DNA from: DATBSK01 sp040902705
GTDB taxonomy: Bacteria > Actinomycetota > Acidimicrobiia > IMCC26256 > PALSA-555
DNA: 8,863 bases
NCBI GenBank assembly: GCA_040902705.1
Contig: JBBDWT010000016.1
Span: forward strand, 1-8,863
Reading direction: 5' to 3'
Position numbers and translations under genes: made by a program
Shown here: one piece after another, positions 6,549 through 8,863 of the stretch
How positions within the stretch are numbered: position 1 is the first letter of the stretch
Layout: every line of letters starts with the position of its first letter
Notes under the pieces: generated by a model
Seen by the model: the letters and a program-made list of their open reading frames with translations, nothing else
What the model was told of the DNA's origin: nothing
The model's database searches: none

Positions 6549-6842
6549 TCAGTCGCGGTGGCTGTCGGCGCGGTCGAGCTGGTGCGACGCCTTGAGCGTG
6601 CCCGCCCATCCACCGAAGAACGCGCCGGCGAAGATCCCGACGACCACGGCGATGCAGATCGCCGCGGCCCAGTTGGACGTCCAGTCCGACAGCGAGAGCG
6701 CGAGGACCATGATCCCGATCCAGATCGCGACGCAGACCGGGACGGCGACGCCGACGCCGACGAGAACGCTCTTCATCATCTGCTTCTCGGCCGCCTTGAT
6801 CTCGACGAGGTGGGCCTCGCGTCGCAACTCGATGTCGGTCAT
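6549..6842 (-). CDS. Small two-helix membrane protein, function unknown
   Basis: This 97-aa protein starts at ATG 6842, with AAAGG 8 nt upstream. The open frame continues upstream into the APS-kinase gene, but those codons are out of frame with it and give Arg/Pro/Ser-rich nonsense, so I use the internal ATG. Residues 1-24 are a charged, probably amphipathic helix (ELRREAHLVEIKAAEKQ). TM1 is about 25-50 and TM2 about 57-82, the latter Gly/Ala-rich (GIFAGAFFGGWAG). The tail is short and polar, HQLDRADSHRD. Two basic residues before TM1 and a polar C-terminus suggest both ends face the cytoplasm. I recognise no family. It lies 61 bp downstream of the APS-kinase gene on the same strand, so it may be read from that operon, but nothing links it to sulfur metabolism. 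Confidence 0.8.
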   Translation of the reverse strand: MTDIELRREAHLVEIKAAEKQMMKSVLVGVGVAVPVCVAIWIGIMVLALSLSDWTSNWAAAICIAVVVGIFAGAFFGGWAGTLKASHQLDRADSHRD

Positions 6843-6870
6843 CGCGGGCACCTTTCGCCTCGTGCGTCTC

Positions 6871-6902
6871 GGTCGTCGCGGTCGTCGCGGTGGTCCGACG
6901 AC
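6871..6902 (-). terminator. Stem-loop with tandem 9-bp repeats just after cysC
   Basis: GGTCGTCGC is repeated at 6871-6879 and 6880-6888. The second copy (GTCGTCG, 6881-6887) pairs perfectly with CGACGAC (6896-6902) around an 8-nt loop, directly after the cysC stop at 6904-6906. The first copy can pair with the same arm, giving two alternative hairpins. There is no U-tract. It may be a weak terminator or a processing/stability element between cysC and the small membrane-protein gene. Confidence 0.35.
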
Positions 6903-6903
6903 A

Positions 6904-7527
6904 CTAGACCGAGCCTCCCCCGACGAGCGGCACCAGGTGCGCCACGATCGCCGCGGCCGCGTCGTCGGCCGAGGTCGTCGCCGTCTCGACCACGACCTCC
7001 GGTGCCAGCGGCGGCTCGTACGGGTCGTCGATCCCCGTGAACCCCGTGATCTCCCCCGCCCGCGCCTGGGCGTAGAGGCCCTTGGGGTCGCGGGTCTCGC
7101 ACACCTCGAGCGGCGCGTCGACGAACACCTCGACGAAGGGGAGCTCGGCGGCCTCGTGCAGCCGGCGGGCGTGCTCACGACCGGCCCGGTAGGGGCTGAT
7201 GACGGGCACCAGCGCGACGACCCCCGCGTCGGCGAACAGGCGGGCGACCTCGGCGACCCGTCGAACGTTCTCGGCACGATCCTCGGCCGAGAACCCCAGG
7301 TCGCCGTTGAGCCCGTGGCGGAGGTTGTCGCCGTCGAGCGTGTAGGTGAGGAGCCCCCTTGCGGCGAGGCGCTCGCTCAGCGCGGCGGCGACCGTCGACT
7401 TCCCCGACCCGGAGAGCCCGGTGAGCCACACGGTCGCGCCGTGCACGCCGAGCACCGACCACCGCTGGTCCCGCGGGACGCCGGCGTGGTGCCAGACGAC
7501 GTTCGGGCTGCGGTCGGCGTCGGGCAT
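6904..7527 (-). CDS. cysC: Adenylylsulfate (APS) kinase
   Basis: This 207-aa enzyme phosphorylates APS with ATP to give PAPS, the second step of sulfate activation, in the cytoplasm. It starts at ATG 7527, with GGAG 9 nt upstream. The family signature is complete. It opens with NVVWHHAGVPRDQRW (9-23), then the Walker A loop GLSGSGKST (37-45). DGDNLRHGLN (65-74) and FSAEDRAENVRR (79-90) contact APS and ATP, and ISPYRAGR lies at 110-117. The lid/substrate segment KGLYAQARAGEITGFTGID spans 139-157 and is followed by DPYEPP. The length matches stand-alone APS kinases. It lies 28 bp downstream of cysN on the same strand, so the two are very likely co-transcribed and pass APS from one enzyme to the next. 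In mycobacteria and several other lineages the two are fused as CysNC; here they are separate. Confidence 0.97.
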   Translation of the reverse strand: MPDADRSPNVVWHHAGVPRDQRWSVLGVHGATVWLTGLSGSGKSTVAAALSERLAARGLLTYTLDGDNLRHGLNGDLGFSAEDRAENVRRVAEVARLFADAGVVALVPVISPYRAGREHARRLHEAAELPFVEVFVDAPLEVCETRDPKGLYAQARAGEITGFTGIDDPYEPPLAPEVVVETATTSADDAAAAIVAHLVPLVGGGSV

Positions 7528-7555
7528 CTCGGTCCGCTCCGCGATCCGTCGGCGG

Positions 7556-8812
7556 TCAGGTCGACTGCGCGGCGAGGATCATTCCGGCGCCGACGGTCTC
7601 GAACGTGCCTTCGTCGATGAGGATGAAGCTTCCGGTGATCCGGTTGCGGCGGTACTCGTCGACGAACAGCGGGACCGTGGTGCGCAACGTGACGCGTCCC
7701 ATGTCGTTCATCGCGAGGGCCTGGTGTGCTTCGTCGCGGTGCAGGGAGTTGACATCGAGCCGGTAGTGGAGGTGCGAGACCTTGGCGCGCGCGGTGCGTG
7801 TCGTGTGCTTGATCGCGTAGACGGAGCCTTCGGTGAGGGGGCGCTCGCTGAACCAGCAGATCATGGCGTCGACGTCCTGGGTGACGACGGGCGCGTTGTT
7901 GGGGCGGGCGATCATGTCGCCGCGGCTGATGTCGAGGTCGTCGGCGAGGCGGATGCTCACCGACGACGGGGGCCGGGCCTCGGGGATGGGGCCGCCGTAC
8001 TGGTCGATGCTCGCGATCGTGGTGGTGAAGCCGCTCGGGAGGACGACGATCTCGTCGCCGGGGCGGAAGATGCCGCTCGCGACCTGGCCGGCGTAGCCGC
8101 GGTAGTCGTGGTGGTCGTGGCTCATCGGGCGGATGACGTATTGCACCGGGAAGCGGGCGTCGATGAGGTTGCGGTCGGAGCCGATGTAGACGTGCTCGAG
8201 GTGGTGCAGCAGCGTCGGGCCCTCGTACCACGGCGTGTGCGGCGAGTGGCTGACGACGTTGTCGCCGTGCAGCGCCGAGACGGGGATGAACGCGAGGTCG
8301 TCGATGTCGAGCTTGGCCGCGAACTCGGTGAACTCCTCGCAGATCTCGTCGAAGCGGGCCTCGTCGAAGTCGACGAGGTCCATCTTGTTGACGCAGAGCA
8401 CCAGGTGCTTCACCTGGAGCATCGACGCGATGACGGCGTGGCGGCGTGACTGCTCGAGCACGCCCTTGCGCGCGTCGATGAGCACGAGCGCGAGATCGGC
8501 CGTCGACGCGCCCGTCACCATGTTGCGCGTGTACTGGATGTGGCCGGGCGTGTCGGCGATGATGAACTTGCGTCGGGGCGTCGCGAAGTAGCGGTACGCG
8601 ACGTCGATCGTGATCCCCTGCTCGCGCTCGGCGCGTAGCCCGTCGGTGAGCAACGCGAGGTTCGTGTAGTCGAAGCCCCGGTCGCGCGACGTGCGCTCGA
8701 CCGCCTCGAGCTGGTCCTCGAAGATCTGCTTCGTCTCGACGAGCAGCCGCCCGATGAGCGTCGACTTCCCGTCGTCGACCGACCCCGCGGTGGCGAACCG
8801 GAGCAGCTCCAC
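7556..8812 (-). CDS. cysN: Sulfate adenylyltransferase subunit 1 (GTPase)
   Basis: This 418-aa GTPase subunit of ATP sulfurylase works with CysD to make APS from sulfate and ATP, using GTP hydrolysis to drive the reaction. It starts at GTG 8812, the first possible codon after an in-frame TAG at 8813-8815, with GAAGGG about 10 nt upstream. The N-terminus LLRFATAGSVDDGKSTLIGRL is typical of the family. G motifs are GSVDDGKS (10-17), GITI (66-69), DTPGH (87-91), NKMD (142-145) and SAL (179-181). Two EF-Tu-like beta-barrel domains follow (about 215-418), ending with a recognisable TGSFILID and TVGAGMI. It is complete, without a fused APS-kinase domain; cysC follows after 28 bp. A GTG start abutting an upstream stop could mean coupling to a preceding gene, usually cysD, but that gene cannot be confirmed here. 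Confidence 0.97.
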   Translation of the reverse strand: MELLRFATAGSVDDGKSTLIGRLLVETKQIFEDQLEAVERTSRDRGFDYTNLALLTDGLRAEREQGITIDVAYRYFATPRRKFIIADTPGHIQYTRNMVTGASTADLALVLIDARKGVLEQSRRHAVIASMLQVKHLVLCVNKMDLVDFDEARFDEICEEFTEFAAKLDIDDLAFIPVSALHGDNVVSHSPHTPWYEGPTLLHHLEHVYIGSDRNLIDARFPVQYVIRPMSHDHHDYRGYAGQVASGIFRPGDEIVVLPSGFTTTIASIDQYGGPIPEARPPSSVSIRLADDLDISRGDMIARPNNAPVVTQDVDAMICWFSERPLTEGSVYAIKHTTRTARAKVSHLHYRLDVNSLHRDEAHQALAMNDMGRVTLRTTVPLFVDEYRRNRITGSFILIDEGTFETVGAGMILAAQST

Positions 8813-8848
8813 CTACCCCACGCCCTTCGATGCTTTGGCGTCAGAAAC
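8813..8848 (-). other. Sequence upstream of cysN, unresolved (possible end of a preceding gene or leader)
   Basis: On the minus strand two frames run in from the window edge. One ends at TAG 8813-8815, touching the cysN start, with last residues SDAKASKGVG. The other ends at TGA 8841-8843, with last residues VLGTCF. CysD usually precedes CysN and often ends in a KKxGYF-like tail. Neither frame shows that, so I do not call a partial cysD. GAAGGG here is the likely cysN ribosome binding site. Confidence 0.3.
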
Positions 8849-8863
8849 ACGTCCCCAGGACGT
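8849..8863. promoter_or_regulatory. Perfect 15-bp palindrome upstream of cysN (candidate operator)
   Basis: ACGTCC (8849-8854) and GGACGT (8858-8863) are perfect inverted arms around CCA, 36 bp upstream of the cysN start. The element touches the window edge, so its full extent is unknown. It would suit a dimeric regulator of the sulfate-activation genes, or be a terminator for a preceding gene. No regulator can be named. Confidence 0.35.

Noticed and set aside
6843..7277. Upstream extension of the small membrane protein to a start at 7277
   Set aside because: The extra 145 codons lie inside cysC in another frame and read as Arg/Ser/Pro-rich nonsense. ATG 6842 has its own AAAGG site.
7346..8449. 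367-codon plus-strand frame opposite cysN and cysC
   Set aside because: cysN and cysC are certain from their G motifs and P-loop. The plus-strand frame is a compositional shadow.
8813..8863. Partial cysD at the right edge
   Set aside because: Only 51 bp remain. Two frames with different stops are open, and neither shows the usual CysD tail, so the gene cannot be named from this.

Overview
The window is GC-rich and gene-dense. G/C is strongly preferred at third codon positions, GTG starts are common, and long spurious open frames lie opposite most real genes. The content fits a high-GC actinobacterium: a large two-domain FtsX/MacB-type permease, secreted proteins with an Mtb12-like tail, a lipoprotein-like CAP protein and a sulfate-activation operon. 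An Acidimicrobiia-like lineage is my guess. It is an inference, because no rRNA or other phylogenetic marker is present.

Left part (1-4980, all minus strand). Read 5'->3' on the minus strand, an 850-aa ABC-type permease is followed by two secreted paralogues of 370 and 333 aa, then by tRNA-Val(GAC) with an encoded CCA. The ribosome binding site of the first paralogue begins one base after the first base of the permease stop codon, and the two paralogues share a GTGA stop/start overlap. The three genes therefore look like one translationally coupled operon. Both paralogues have a signal peptide, an N-terminal domain, a Pro-rich linker and a C-terminal domain that looks NTF2/Mtb12-like. Four cysteines sit at matching positions. 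No ATP-binding partner for the permease is present here.

Middle (5046-6462, plus strand). Divergent from the permease is a classical NAD(P)-dependent short-chain dehydrogenase, then an exported, probably lipid-anchored CAP/SCP-domain protein. The 65-bp divergent gap holds a perfect 6+6 dyad. The gap before the CAP gene holds a tandem 12-bp duplication inside a larger inverted repeat.

Right part (6549-8863, minus strand). cysN (sulfate adenylyltransferase GTPase subunit) and cysC (APS kinase) are separate adjacent genes that convert sulfate to PAPS. They are followed by a small two-helix membrane protein of unknown function. A perfect 15-bp palindrome lies at the window edge upstream of cysN. 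Whether cysD precedes cysN cannot be decided from the 51 bases left.

No mobile element, CRISPR array, phage gene or rRNA was seen. The most distinctive locus is the permease plus two-paralogue operon. One paralogue carries a 4-residue insertion explained by an exact 12-bp tandem duplication.
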